Shown: one piece after another, positions 1 through 6,541 of the stretch | How positions within the stretch are numbered: the stretch's first letter is position 1 | Layout of the letters: each line of letters opens with the position of its first letter | NCBI GenBank assembly: GCA_964597275.1 | Contig: CAZQXS010000154.1 | Span: forward strand, 1 to 7,793 | Source: UBA8110 sp964597275 | GTDB lineage: Bacteria; SAR324; NAC60-12 | Reading direction: 5' to 3' | DNA length: 7,793 nt | The notes under the pieces: model-generated | Databases searched by the model: none | Told to the model about the DNA's origin: nothing | Seen by the model: the letters and a program-made list of their open reading frames with translations, nothing else | Program-made: the position numbers and the translations under genes

Positions 1-170
1 AACACCGTGCCCCGAAGGTCTGAATCCGAAAGATCACTCCCAACAAGGTCGGCGTTGGTCAGGGTGGCAAGTCTCAAGTCCGAGTCCTTCAGGTTCGCAT
101 CGCGCAGGTTGGCGGAGGGCAGTTGGGCCTCATCTAGATGACATTCCCGCTCAGTTTGGAATTGATGCAA
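1..170 (-). CDS. Pentapeptide-repeat protein, partial (N-terminal part, runs off the left edge)
   Basis: Read on the minus strand, bases 137 to 1 encode an uninterrupted run of five-residue repeats of the A(D/N)LXX type: SANLR, DANLK, DSDLR, LATLT, NADLV, GSDLS, DSDLR. This pattern folds into the right-handed quadrilateral beta-helix of the pentapeptide-repeat family. The family has no single function (some members mimic DNA and protect gyrase, most are unknown), so none is assigned. The gene continues past base 1, so its length is unknown. The frame is open from a TGA at 192-194 and holds no ATG; TTG at 168-170 is the only reasonable start in frame, giving about 10 residues before the repeats. 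A GTG at 200-202 opens another frame that ends in TAG at 134-136, just where the repeats begin, so a frameshift or decayed gene is possible. I see no ribosome binding site. The repeat assignment is firm; the start and intactness are not. Confidence 0.55.
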   Translation of the reverse strand, partial: MHQFQTERECHLDEAQLPSANLRDANLKDSDLRLATLTNADLVGSDLSDSDLRGTV

Positions 171-275
171 ACCACCAGTTCTTTGCTCGCTTCAGGGCTC
201 ACGCTAGGCTACGCCCGGAATGGTAATCTTGAGCAATTGTGCCGAAACCGTTTGTAGTGGACTTGCAAAGTTTCA
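171..275. other. Short intergenic region, no clear feature
   Basis: This spacer lies between the stop of the DUF1611 gene and the pentapeptide-repeat frame, both on the minus strand. I see no convincing hairpin terminator downstream of the DUF1611 stop and no good -35/-10 pair for the pentapeptide gene. A 22-codon GTG-initiated frame (202 to 134, minus) could be the shifted start of the pentapeptide gene. Confidence 0.4.
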
Positions 276-1346
276 TCAAGAAGTGTCCGGATGAGCAAGA
301 AAGGCTTGAACTGCGGGGACAATTCGTTCCAGACCTTCCTCCAGAGGTAAAAGGACCGGAAGGCCGAGGGAACGCTCGTACTCCTGCTGGACGGCCTTGG
401 CCTCATCCGGGTTCAAGCCTTCGGCGTTGAGGGTGACTCCAAGCGGCTGGGAGCCGTAGTGCCGGATGAGCGCGAGTTCGTTTTCCAGCGTTGGAATGGC
501 GCACTCCAGCGTTTCGGTGCCCCGGAAGTACGGGCGACCGGGAGCGTGTTGCAGGATCACGCCTTTGGCTTCTGCGGAACACAGGTACTCGGAACCACAG
601 GGGCCGGTGGGGTTGCGCAAGGCCGACTGCCCTTCGAGCAGGATCAGATCCGGGGATTGCTCCTGATCGCAGCACACGACTTCCCGTTCCAGTTCGCCGG
701 ACACAAAATCGTTCAGGGTGGCATCGAGGATGAAGCCGTACTCCATGCCCTGCAACCAGCCGGTTTGCCCGGTGTAGATCATCTCGGTGCGGATTCCGGA
801 GGCGTTGCACAATTCCCACAGCCAGTAGGTCGTGGTGCGCTTGCCAAGGGCGCAGTCGGTGCCCAGCACGGCAATCCGGGGTGCCTTCACGCTCCGGATC
901 GCTCCGCTCCACGACCGCAGTTCATGCCAGGGACGCGACTTGCGGATGTCGAGCAGTTCCACCCCGTTTTGCTCGGCGAGTTGGCAAAGCTCTGGAAACG
1001 CGCTCAGGGGTTCGTGGAGTCCGTTGACGAGTCCCACCCCGGCCTCGACCGTTTCGGCAAGGATTTGCTTGATGGATTCGGAAAACCGTCCGCCGTGCTG
1101 GGTGATGCCGATGATCGCCCACTTGGGGTGGGTCCGCACACGGGCACACGCTTCGGCCACCGAGGCAAACACCGGGATTCCGCGAGGGGTGCCGTCCACC
1201 ACGACCCCGGCATCCCTGCCTGCCTGATCGGGGTCAACGACTCCAAGGATTTCGTAGCGCGAGGTGCCCCGGATGAGGCCGAAGGCGGTTTTGGCGCGAC
1301 GGGCGTTGAACTGTCCGGGGGCGAGAATGAGCGCGGGGTCGGGCAT
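276..1346 (-). CDS. DUF1611 family P-loop protein, DgcN-like (probable D-glutamate N-acetyltransferase)
   Basis: The 356-aa product fits the usual size of full-length DUF1611 proteins. Residues 1-150 form a Rossmann-like domain that opens with ALILAPGQFNARRAKTAFG and contains the HGGRFSE segment at 84-90. The C-terminal domain starts with a P-loop, GTDCALGKRTT (162-172), followed by YTGQTGWLQG (191-200) and LLEGQSALRNP (236-246), all typical of the family. DUF1611 members are often encoded beside Ala-Glu dipeptide epimerase-like enzymes, and one branch (DgcN) has been described as a D-glutamate N-acetyltransferase working with DgcA; neither partner is in this window. A role in handling D-Glu or murein dipeptides is therefore inference, supported by mpl nearby. 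It starts at ATG 10 bp after the 188-aa gene and has only a weak Shine-Dalgarno, so it is probably cotranscribed and possibly coupled with that gene. Family assignment is strong; the exact reaction is moderate. Confidence 0.88.
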   Translation of the reverse strand: MPDPALILAPGQFNARRAKTAFGLIRGTSRYEILGVVDPDQAGRDAGVVVDGTPRGIPVFASVAEACARVRTHPKWAIIGITQHGGRFSESIKQILAETVEAGVGLVNGLHEPLSAFPELCQLAEQNGVELLDIRKSRPWHELRSWSGAIRSVKAPRIAVLGTDCALGKRTTTYWLWELCNASGIRTEMIYTGQTGWLQGMEYGFILDATLNDFVSGELEREVVCCDQEQSPDLILLEGQSALRNPTGPCGSEYLCSAEAKGVILQHAPGRPYFRGTETLECAIPTLENELALIRHYGSQPLGVTLNAEGLNPDEAKAVQQEYERSLGLPVLLPLEEGLERIVPAVQAFLAHPDTS

Positions 1347-1356
1347 TCAGGGCTTG

Positions 1357-1923
1357 TCAGTTCGCGTCTTCGGAGGTGTCTCCCTGTTGCGGTTGCACCT
1401 CGGCACTCTTGATGGAGGACTTGAGGGTGACGGAGGTGCCGGGCTTGGGCGGTGGTTGTTCGTTGCGCTGCAATTCCATCTCGATCTGCCGGAGCAGCTT
1501 TTCGAGAATGGTCTGCTCCGCAGGGTATTCAAAGAGCAGCAGCGCCTTCTTCTCCAACCCCTGTGTGACCGGGAAGATCAACACCTCCTGTCCGATGCCA
1601 ATGGATTTGAGGTGATAAAAATCGTTCTTCGCCTTGGTGTCGTTGTACGCCTCCAAGATGCTGTGAAAGTGCTTGGAGTCGAATTTGCGCAGCTTGTCGT
1701 GCATCTCGTAGGGCAGGCTGGACTTGAGGCGGAAGGTCAGTTCTCCCGGATTGGTGCCCTCGACATCCTCGGAGTTGGCGCGCATGGTGTTGGAGACAAG
1801 GGCGAGCCCCACCTTGTGTCCGTTGATGGCCTGACGGTAGAGCGAGTCCAGCACGTTCTCCCAATCCTTGCGGGCGACGGTGTGCGTGTGTTGCTGAAAC
1901 CCCGAGTTTCCAAATCCAAACAT
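1357..1923 (-). CDS. Uncharacterised 188-aa protein
   Basis: I do not recognise this family. The product looks soluble and cytoplasmic: there is no signal peptide and no membrane segment. Residues 18-155 appear to be one folded alpha/beta domain, with a helix-like DWENVLDSLYRQAI stretch (20-33), a likely beta strand KVGLALVS (37-44), a basic middle rich in Lys and His (74-108), the strand QEVLIFPVT (112-120) and a long charged helix (134-154). The tail, 156-188, is Pro/Gln/Ser-rich and probably disordered. Codon choice resembles its neighbours, and the reading frame runs unbroken from ATG to TGA, so it is a real gene. It lies 66 bp after the acyltransferase and 10 bp before the DUF1611 gene on the same strand, so it is probably cotranscribed with DUF1611. 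A putative promoter sits just upstream (1961-1989). The Shine-Dalgarno is weak (GAG three bases before the ATG). No function is assigned. Confidence 0.8.
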   Translation of the reverse strand: MFGFGNSGFQQHTHTVARKDWENVLDSLYRQAINGHKVGLALVSNTMRANSEDVEGTNPGELTFRLKSSLPYEMHDKLRKFDSKHFHSILEAYNDTKAKNDFYHLKSIGIGQEVLIFPVTQGLEKKALLLFEYPAEQTILEKLLRQIEMELQRNEQPPPKPGTSVTLKSSIKSAEVQPQQGDTSEDAN

Positions 1924-1960
1924 GATCTCAATTTATCGCAAAAGTGGTTGCAAAGTGGAA

Positions 1961-1989
1961 ATTATGCCGAAAATGACGGCCAACGACAA
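1961..1989 (-). promoter_or_regulatory. Putative sigma70-type promoter for the 188-aa and DUF1611 genes
   Basis: On the minus strand the 66-bp gap after the acyltransferase stop holds TTGTCG (1989-1984), a 17-bp spacer, and CATAAT (1966-1961). These match the -35 consensus at 4 of 6 and the -10 consensus at 5 of 6 positions, with ideal spacing. Transcription would begin near 1954, leaving about 30 nt before the ATG at 1923. The gap is visibly more AT-rich than the flanking genes. This is a by-eye match only. Confidence 0.45.
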
Positions 1990-3363
1990 TCAGTAAATCG
2001 GGGGGGGCGCCGATTCGGGCCGGGTGCGCCAGCGTCGGTGCATCCAGAAGTACTGCTCCGGATGTTGCCGGACGTGCCGCTCGAACGCGAGGGTGGCCCG
2101 TTGTAGCAACTCCTGCTCGTCCGCGTCGACATTCCCGGAGGCGGTGAACGCAATGCGCTCGAAAATCACCTCAACCCCCGTTCCCACATACGGGCAGACG
2201 CAGAGCAGGACGGGACTGCCGAACATGCGGTGGAACGCCGCAACCCCGCGCCTCGTGCTGGCGGGAGTGCCAAAGAAATCCACAAAGACCCCGGACTTGC
2301 GCTCGTCCTGATCAATGAGCAGGCCGACGATGCGCTGCTGCTTGAGCGCGTGCCAGATTTCCATGACGGCATCCGCCCCCTTGCCCAGCAGGTGGATGCC
2401 GAAGCCCCGGCGGGTTTCGTTGTGCAACTCGTCGGTGAGCGGATTCGTCTGCGCTCCGGCGTAAACCGTCATCGGGTAGCCCCGCTCCGCCAGCACTGCG
2501 GGAATGAACTCCCAGTTCCCCAAGTGCCCCGTAACGATCAACGCCCCGCGATTTTCGGAAAGCGCCTCGTCCAGTACTTCCGGGTTGCGCACCTGCACAA
2601 ACGCCTCCGTGCGGCCCTGCCAATTCGCCAGCCGCAAGACGTCCACCGCAAACCGGGCGAACCAGTGGTAGTTTTTTCGGGCAATGCGGTTGCGCTCGGC
2701 TGGGGGTTTTTCCGGAAACGCCACCTCCAGATTGCGGTCCAGCACCTTGCGGCGGCCCCGGATGGCCCAGAGCAGGCTTGCCAGCAGCCACGTCACGAGG
2801 CGGCGGTTCCAAGACGAGGTGGCTTCAGCCCAGCGTCGCAACTTTCGGAAGCCCCACTCTTCAACGCGCTGCCGACGGCTCAAGGTGCGCTGTTTTTTCT
2901 TGGGGGTAGGAGAGGGCAGTGGTTGGGTTTCCGGCGGGGCTTGCGGCGGCGAAGGCGGCTGGATTTCTGCCTGCACGGGAATGGCGGACGGACTCACGGG
3001 CGGGACATCAGGACTCGCGGGCTGGACGAGATTCGGCGGGGGGCTGGTGGGGGCGGATCTGGGCGGGTGATCCCAAGCCCCGATTCTTGCGGCCTCCCGG
3101 ATTTGCTCCAGCAACCCCTGCATGTTGCGGTGGTGGGATTCCTCAAGCTGCTGCTGCTGGGCCAGCCAGTCCTGAAGCTGCTGGGTCACCGGGGCGGCTT
3201 GTGCCGGAGGCAGCTGCTCCAGTTGCTGCCGGAGTTGCTCCCAGGCGGCAAGCTGCTCCGTGTGCTGGCCATGCCGAGTGCGTTGCAGGCTCGTGTGGAG
3301 CGCCAACTCGTTGAGCAGGCTGGAAAGTCCGGACGAAACAGTGGGCACGGAAGCGGGGTGCAA
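1990..3363 (-). CDS. LpxL/HtrB-like lipid A acyltransferase with a long N-terminal extension
   Basis: This is a member of the lysophospholipid/lipid A acyltransferase superfamily, which moves an acyl chain from acyl carrier protein to a lipid A precursor at the inner membrane. The catalytic HX4E motif is GHLGNWE (279-285, His280/Glu285). Further family features are RNLEVAFPE (210-218), LIDQDERKSG..VDFFGTPAST (349-370) and the C-terminal YFWMHRRWRTRP (438-449). A short hydrophobic stretch (188-201) after a basic patch (155-179) should dock it on the membrane. The first ~165 residues are unusual: a Gln/Leu-rich probable coiled coil (14-94), then a Pro-rich linker (99-154). Known LpxL proteins are about 300 residues, so this 457-aa form carries an added module. 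The start is TTG with no Shine-Dalgarno; GTG at residue 6 or ATG at residue 81 are alternatives. It is the first gene of the minus-strand run and diverges from mpl. The enzyme class is strong; the true lipid acceptor (lipid A or an ornithine/aminolipid) is open. Confidence 0.85.
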   Translation of the reverse strand: MHPASVPTVSSGLSSLLNELALHTSLQRTRHGQHTEQLAAWEQLRQQLEQLPPAQAAPVTQQLQDWLAQQQQLEESHHRNMQGLLEQIREAARIGAWDHPPRSAPTSPPPNLVQPASPDVPPVSPSAIPVQAEIQPPSPPQAPPETQPLPSPTPKKKQRTLSRRQRVEEWGFRKLRRWAEATSSWNRRLVTWLLASLLWAIRGRRKVLDRNLEVAFPEKPPAERNRIARKNYHWFARFAVDVLRLANWQGRTEAFVQVRNPEVLDEALSENRGALIVTGHLGNWEFIPAVLAERGYPMTVYAGAQTNPLTDELHNETRRGFGIHLLGKGADAVMEIWHALKQQRIVGLLIDQDERKSGVFVDFFGTPASTRRGVAAFHRMFGSPVLLCVCPYVGTGVEVIFERIAFTASGNVDADEQELLQRATLAFERHVRQHPEQYFWMHRRWRTRPESAPPPIY

Positions 3364-3386
3364 GAGGCGGAATTCTGCGACGCTTC

Positions 3387-3415
3387 ACCCTAGCAGAGTG
3401 TGTGTCGGGAAACAA
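3387..3415 (-). promoter_or_regulatory. Candidate extended -10 promoter for the acyltransferase run
   Basis: The minus strand reads TTGTTT (3415-3410), a 17-bp spacer, then TAGGGT (3392-3387) preceded by TGC, which makes an extended -10 (TGnTAnnnT). Transcription would start near 3380, about 17 nt before the TTG start at 3363. The hexamers match consensus at only 3 of 6 positions each, so the call rests on the TG extension, the spacing and the location. Confidence 0.3.
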
Positions 3416-3431
3416 CCTTCAGAGAAGGGTT
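3414..3431. repeat. Imperfect inverted repeat in the divergent intergenic region
   Basis: AACCTTC (3414-3420), a 3-base AGA loop, then GAAGGGTT (3424-3431) form a 7-bp stem with one bulged G. It lies between the acyltransferase and mpl starts, overlaps the edge of the candidate minus-strand -35 box, and sits 22 bp before the mpl ATG. It could be an operator for both directions or a hairpin in the mpl leader. It is too short and lacks the T-run needed for a terminator. Confidence 0.3.
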
Positions 3432-3453
3432 GCGATGCGCGGCTCGGCTTGCT

Positions 3454-4944
3454 ATGGTGAGCCTTGAACCCAAGAAGCTCTCCGAGTTGCAACCACTCCA
3501 CATTCACTTTTCCGGCATCTGCGGTACGGCGATGGCATCGCTGGCCGTGCTGTTGCAAAAACGCGGACACCGCATCACCGGCTCGGACGCGCAGGTCTAT
3601 CCGCCGATGAGCGGCTTTCTCGCCGAAAACGGGCTGTTGGTGAACGAGGGATATGCGGCGGAAAACCTTGATCCAGCACCGGATTTGGTGGTGATCGGCA
3701 ACGCGCTTTCGCGGGGCAACCCGGAAGTGGAGGCCACGCTTGCGCAGGGGTTGCGCCACGCCTCAATGCCTGAATTGCTGCGGGAGCATTTCATTCAGGG
3801 CCGCACCTCCCTCGTGGTTGCAGGCACGCACGGCAAAACCACGACGACGACCCTGCTGGCGTGGGTGTTTCGGGAAGCCGGACACGATCCCGGTTTTCTG
3901 ATCGGCGGCATCGCAGAGAATTTGGGAACGAGTTGCCATGAGGGCGAGGGCGGTTTTTTCATCACCGAAGGCGACGAGTACGACACGGCGTTTTTCGACA
4001 AGCGCTCCAAGTTCTCCCACTACCAGCCTCAGCAGCTCCTGCTCAACAACCTGGAGTTCGACCACGCCGACATCTTCAATTCGCTGGATGACCTCAAGCG
4101 TGCGTTCCGGTTGCTGCTGCGGCTGGTGCCCTCGAACGGGCTGATCGCCGCCAACGGTGACGATCCGGCTCTGGCCGAAGTGCTGCAAAACGCCTACTCG
4201 CCGATCCTGCGCTTTGGCTTGGGGCCGGAAAACGATTTGCAGGCCGTCCAGCTTGAGGCGGACAGCACGGGCATGCAGTTCCGGGTGCGCCACCAAAATC
4301 CTGACCCAGCCCAGCCCAACTCGGCCAGCCCTCGGCTTTTTCACTTGCCGATGCTCGGCGAGCACAACGTCCGCAACGCGCTGGGCGTGATTGCGCTGGC
4401 TCGCCACAACCGCATTTCGGATGATGCGATTCAGGCGGCCTTTGACCGCTTCCGGGGCATCAAGCGTCGGCAGGAGTTGCGTGGAGTCGTGCGGGGCATT
4501 TCCGTGTACGACGATTTCGCGCATCACCCGACGGCGGTGCGCGAGACCTTGGCGGCCCTGCGCTTGCGGCATCCGGACCAGCGCTTGGTGGCGGTGTTTG
4601 AACCGCGCTCCAACACGAGCGTTCTCAAGCTGCACCAGCCCGAATTGACCGCCGCGCTTGCGCTGGCCGATCATGCGGTCCTGAGCCGCCCCTACCGCAT
4701 GGAGCAGGTTCCCAAGGAATCGTGGCTGGATGCGGAGGCCGTGGCCGCCGATTTGCAGAAACGTGGCCTGCAGGCCCAGGCGTTTTCCGATTCCGGGGCC
4801 ATCCTGCAACACCTTGTGGCCAAGTGCCAACCCCGCGACGTGGTCGTGATCATGAGCAACGGAAAGTTCGACAACCTGCACCAGCGGCTGCTGGACGCAC
4901 TGGCCGTTTCCGGCCCAACCCAATCTCCAACCAACGAGACCTGA
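3454..4944 (+). CDS. mpl: UDP-N-acetylmuramate:L-alanyl-gamma-D-glutamyl-meso-diaminopimelate ligase (Mpl)
   Basis: Mpl joins recycled murein tripeptide to UDP-MurNAc using ATP, in the cytoplasm. The 496-aa product has the three Mur-ligase domains. The N-terminal UDP-binding region contains HFSGICGTAMASLA (18-31) and GSDAQVYPPMS (43-53). The central ATPase has GTHGKTTTT (124-132), followed by the Mpl signature EGDEYDTAFFDKRSKF (172-187) and NNLEFDHADIF (198-208). The C-terminal domain has GEHNVRNALG (302-311), YDDFAHHPTAV (352-362) and EPRSNT (383-388). The FFDKRSKF and YDDFAHHPTA segments separate Mpl from MurC. It is slightly longer than the E. coli enzyme (457 aa), partly from an insert around 280-293. 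I chose ATG 3454, the first in-frame ATG; a GTG at 3400 would add 18 residues with no family resemblance. No clear Shine-Dalgarno precedes the ATG. It overlaps the next gene by one base and diverges from the acyltransferase run. Confidence 0.95.
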   Translation: MVSLEPKKLSELQPLHIHFSGICGTAMASLAVLLQKRGHRITGSDAQVYPPMSGFLAENGLLVNEGYAAENLDPAPDLVVIGNALSRGNPEVEATLAQGLRHASMPELLREHFIQGRTSLVVAGTHGKTTTTTLLAWVFREAGHDPGFLIGGIAENLGTSCHEGEGGFFITEGDEYDTAFFDKRSKFSHYQPQQLLLNNLEFDHADIFNSLDDLKRAFRLLLRLVPSNGLIAANGDDPALAEVLQNAYSPILRFGLGPENDLQAVQLEADSTGMQFRVRHQNPDPAQPNSASPRLFHLPMLGEHNVRNALGVIALARHNRISDDAIQAAFDRFRGIKRRQELRGVVRGISVYDDFAHHPTAVRETLAALRLRHPDQRLVAVFEPRSNTSVLKLHQPELTAALALADHAVLSRPYRMEQVPKESWLDAEAVAADLQKRGLQAQAFSDSGAILQHLVAKCQPRDVVVIMSNGKFDNLHQRLLDALAVSGPTQSPTNET

Positions 4945-6440
4945 TGGCCTTACGGGAACACACCCTTCACGAACGCATTCTTGAAAATGCCCGCTGCACC
5001 CCAGACGCAACTGCCTTCATTTGTGGAACTGCCGAACTCAGCTTCCGGGAGTTTGCGGTGCAGGTGGAGCGGCTGGCCAAGGGTTTGCGCAAGGTCGGGC
5101 TGCATCCCGGCAGCCGCATGGTGGTTTTGCTGGACAACGGGATTGAGGCGATGACGCTGTATGCCGCCTGTGTCCGCGCCAGCCTGATTGCCGTGGGGCT
5201 GAACACCCGGACCTCGCCGGAGGAAATGCGGCTCGTGCTTGAGCGCACGCAGCCGGGCCTGTTCGTCAGTCAGGAAAAATACGCGGACGCCCTCGCCGCC
5301 CTCAAGCCGTCGGTCTCCGAGTGTGTCAGTTTGGAGGGGATCAGCACCGAGCGGTCGTTTGCAGATTTGCTGGACCCGGATTTTTCCGCGTTTGGGGAAC
5401 CCTCCCCCTCGTTGGATTCCGGCTGCGTGATCATCCCCACGGCGGCGGTGGGCGGAGAACCGAAGGGGGCGTTGCTGAGCCAGCGCAACCTCTGGGCTTC
5501 GTGCCGGGTGCATCAGCTGCACTTTGGTGCTGAGACCCTGCGGGGGCACTTGGGGATCATGCCGCTCTTTCATGTGATGGGCCTGACTTCGGCGTGGGCG
5601 ACCTTTGTTTCCGGAGGGGTGACGGTGCTGTTGCCGGAGTTCAATCCGGCGGAAGCCGTGGCCGCGATTGACGCCCACCAACTCACCTACTTCGGCTCCT
5701 TTCCTCCCATTCTTGGCCGGGTGCTTGATGCCGCCAAGGAATCCGGGTCCAAGCTGGAGAGCCTGCGGGCCGTGTACGGTCTTGACGGCCCGGACAACAT
5801 CCAGCGGCTGCATCAGGAAACGAGCGCGGAGTTCTGGACCGGATTCGGGCAGGCCGAAACCACCGCCTTCGTCACGGCAGGTCGGGCGATGGAGCGTCCG
5901 GGGGCTTCCGGGCGAGCGAGCCTGCTGAACACGGTGGCGCTGGTGAACGAACTCGACGAGCCGGTTTCCAACGGGGACGCCGGGGAAATTGTGGTGCGCG
6001 GCGAAAACGTGATGCTCGAATACTGGGGAATGCCGGAAGACACCGCTTACGCCTTCCGCAACGGTTGGCACCACACGGGCGACATCGGGCGCTTTGATGA
6101 ACAGGGCTACCTGCACTACGTCAAGCGCAAGGCGGAGAAGGAACTCATCAAGACGGGCGGGGAGAATGTTTATCCGGGCGAGGTCGAAGCCGTGCTGCTC
6201 CGGCACCCGGACATCGCGGTCTGTTGCGTGATCGGGGTTGCCGACAAGACGTGGGGCGAGTCGGTCAAGGCCCTCTGCGTGCCCAAGCCCGGAGCCAGTC
6301 CCGAAATTGAGGAGGTCCGGGAGTTTGTGGGAAGCCAGATCGCCGGATTCAAGAAGCCCCGCATCGTTGAGTTTGTCGAGGACTTGCCCCTCAAGGACGG
6401 CGAGATTGACCGCGAAGCCGTCAAGGCGCAGTTTGGGTGA
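4944..6440 (+). CDS. AMP-binding acyl-CoA synthetase-like protein (ANL superfamily) with altered P-loop and A10 motif
   Basis: A 498-aa class I adenylate-forming enzyme, by family expected to activate a carboxylic acid (probably a fatty or aromatic acid) as acyl-AMP and then acyl-CoA. Motifs in order: the A3 P-loop position reads PTAAVGGEPKGALLS (165-179) instead of TSGTTGxPKG; MPLFHVMGL (206-214) is A4-like; FGQAETTAF (301-309) is A5; HHTGDIGRFDEQGYL (376-390) is A7; and KRKAEKELIKTGGENVYPGE (394-413) is A8. The A10 segment, LPLKDGEIDRE (481-491), has Glu487 where most members have the catalytic Lys of the GKI motif. I recall relatives with the same RKAEKELIK..GGENVYP block and a non-Lys residue there, so this may be a subfamily trait. 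The ATG overlaps the mpl stop (TGATG), with a weak GAGA five bases upstream, so translation is probably coupled to mpl. The frame is open further upstream, but only inside mpl. The substrate is unknown. Confidence 0.85.
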   Translation: MALREHTLHERILENARCTPDATAFICGTAELSFREFAVQVERLAKGLRKVGLHPGSRMVVLLDNGIEAMTLYAACVRASLIAVGLNTRTSPEEMRLVLERTQPGLFVSQEKYADALAALKPSVSECVSLEGISTERSFADLLDPDFSAFGEPSPSLDSGCVIIPTAAVGGEPKGALLSQRNLWASCRVHQLHFGAETLRGHLGIMPLFHVMGLTSAWATFVSGGVTVLLPEFNPAEAVAAIDAHQLTYFGSFPPILGRVLDAAKESGSKLESLRAVYGLDGPDNIQRLHQETSAEFWTGFGQAETTAFVTAGRAMERPGASGRASLLNTVALVNELDEPVSNGDAGEIVVRGENVMLEYWGMPEDTAYAFRNGWHHTGDIGRFDEQGYLHYVKRKAEKELIKTGGENVYPGEVEAVLLRHPDIAVCCVIGVADKTWGESVKALCVPKPGASPEIEEVREFVGSQIAGFKKPRIVEFVEDLPLKDGEIDREAVKAQFG

Positions 6441-6441
6441 T

Positions 6442-6541
6442 NNNNNNNNNNNNNNNNNNNNNNNNNNNNNNNNNNNNNNNNNNNNNNNNNNNNNNNNNNN
6501 NNNNNNNNNNNNNNNNNNNNNNNNNNNNNNNNNNNNNNNNN
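6442..6541. other. Assembly gap (100 N)
   Basis: Exactly 100 undetermined bases stand between the stop of the AMP-binding gene and the truncated 3' end of the acyl-CoA dehydrogenase. A round 100 is the usual placeholder for a scaffold gap of unknown size, so true distance and linkage across it are not established. Any terminator between these convergent genes, and any further gene, would be hidden here. Confidence 0.97.

Noticed and set aside
239..430. 63-aa plus-strand frame starting at GTG 239, which at first looks like a plausible small protein
   Set aside because: Most of it is antisense to the C-terminus of the DUF1611 protein, which reads as normal family sequence to its stop at 276. 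It has no ribosome site.
459..1412. 317-aa open frame on the plus strand
   Set aside because: It is antisense to the well-supported DUF1611 gene, and its composition is typical of a GC-rich shadow frame with no family motifs.
2230..3393. 387-aa open frame on the plus strand
   Set aside because: It lies opposite the acyltransferase, whose catalytic and C-terminal motifs are intact. The antisense product is low-complexity Arg/Gly/Leu-rich sequence.
3400..3453. Upstream GTG start for mpl
   Set aside because: It adds 18 residues with no resemblance to Mpl N-termini; the ATG at 3454 already gives a longer N-terminus than E. coli Mpl.
3430..3458. Possible plus-strand promoter TTGCGA-17-TATGGT
   Set aside because: The -10 would overlap the mpl start codon and force initiation inside the gene; both hexamers match only 4 of 6.
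4722..4943. In-frame upstream extension of the AMP-binding gene
   Set aside because: It lies wholly within mpl, gives a sequence with no ANL features, and the TGATG overlap supplies a natural start.
3763..5010. 415-aa open frame on the minus strand
   Set aside because: Antisense to mpl, which has a full set of Mur-ligase motifs; no recognisable domain in the antisense frame.
4950..6206. 418-aa open frame on the minus strand
   Set aside because: Antisense to the AMP-binding gene; rich in His/Arg/Pro as expected for a shadow frame, no motif.
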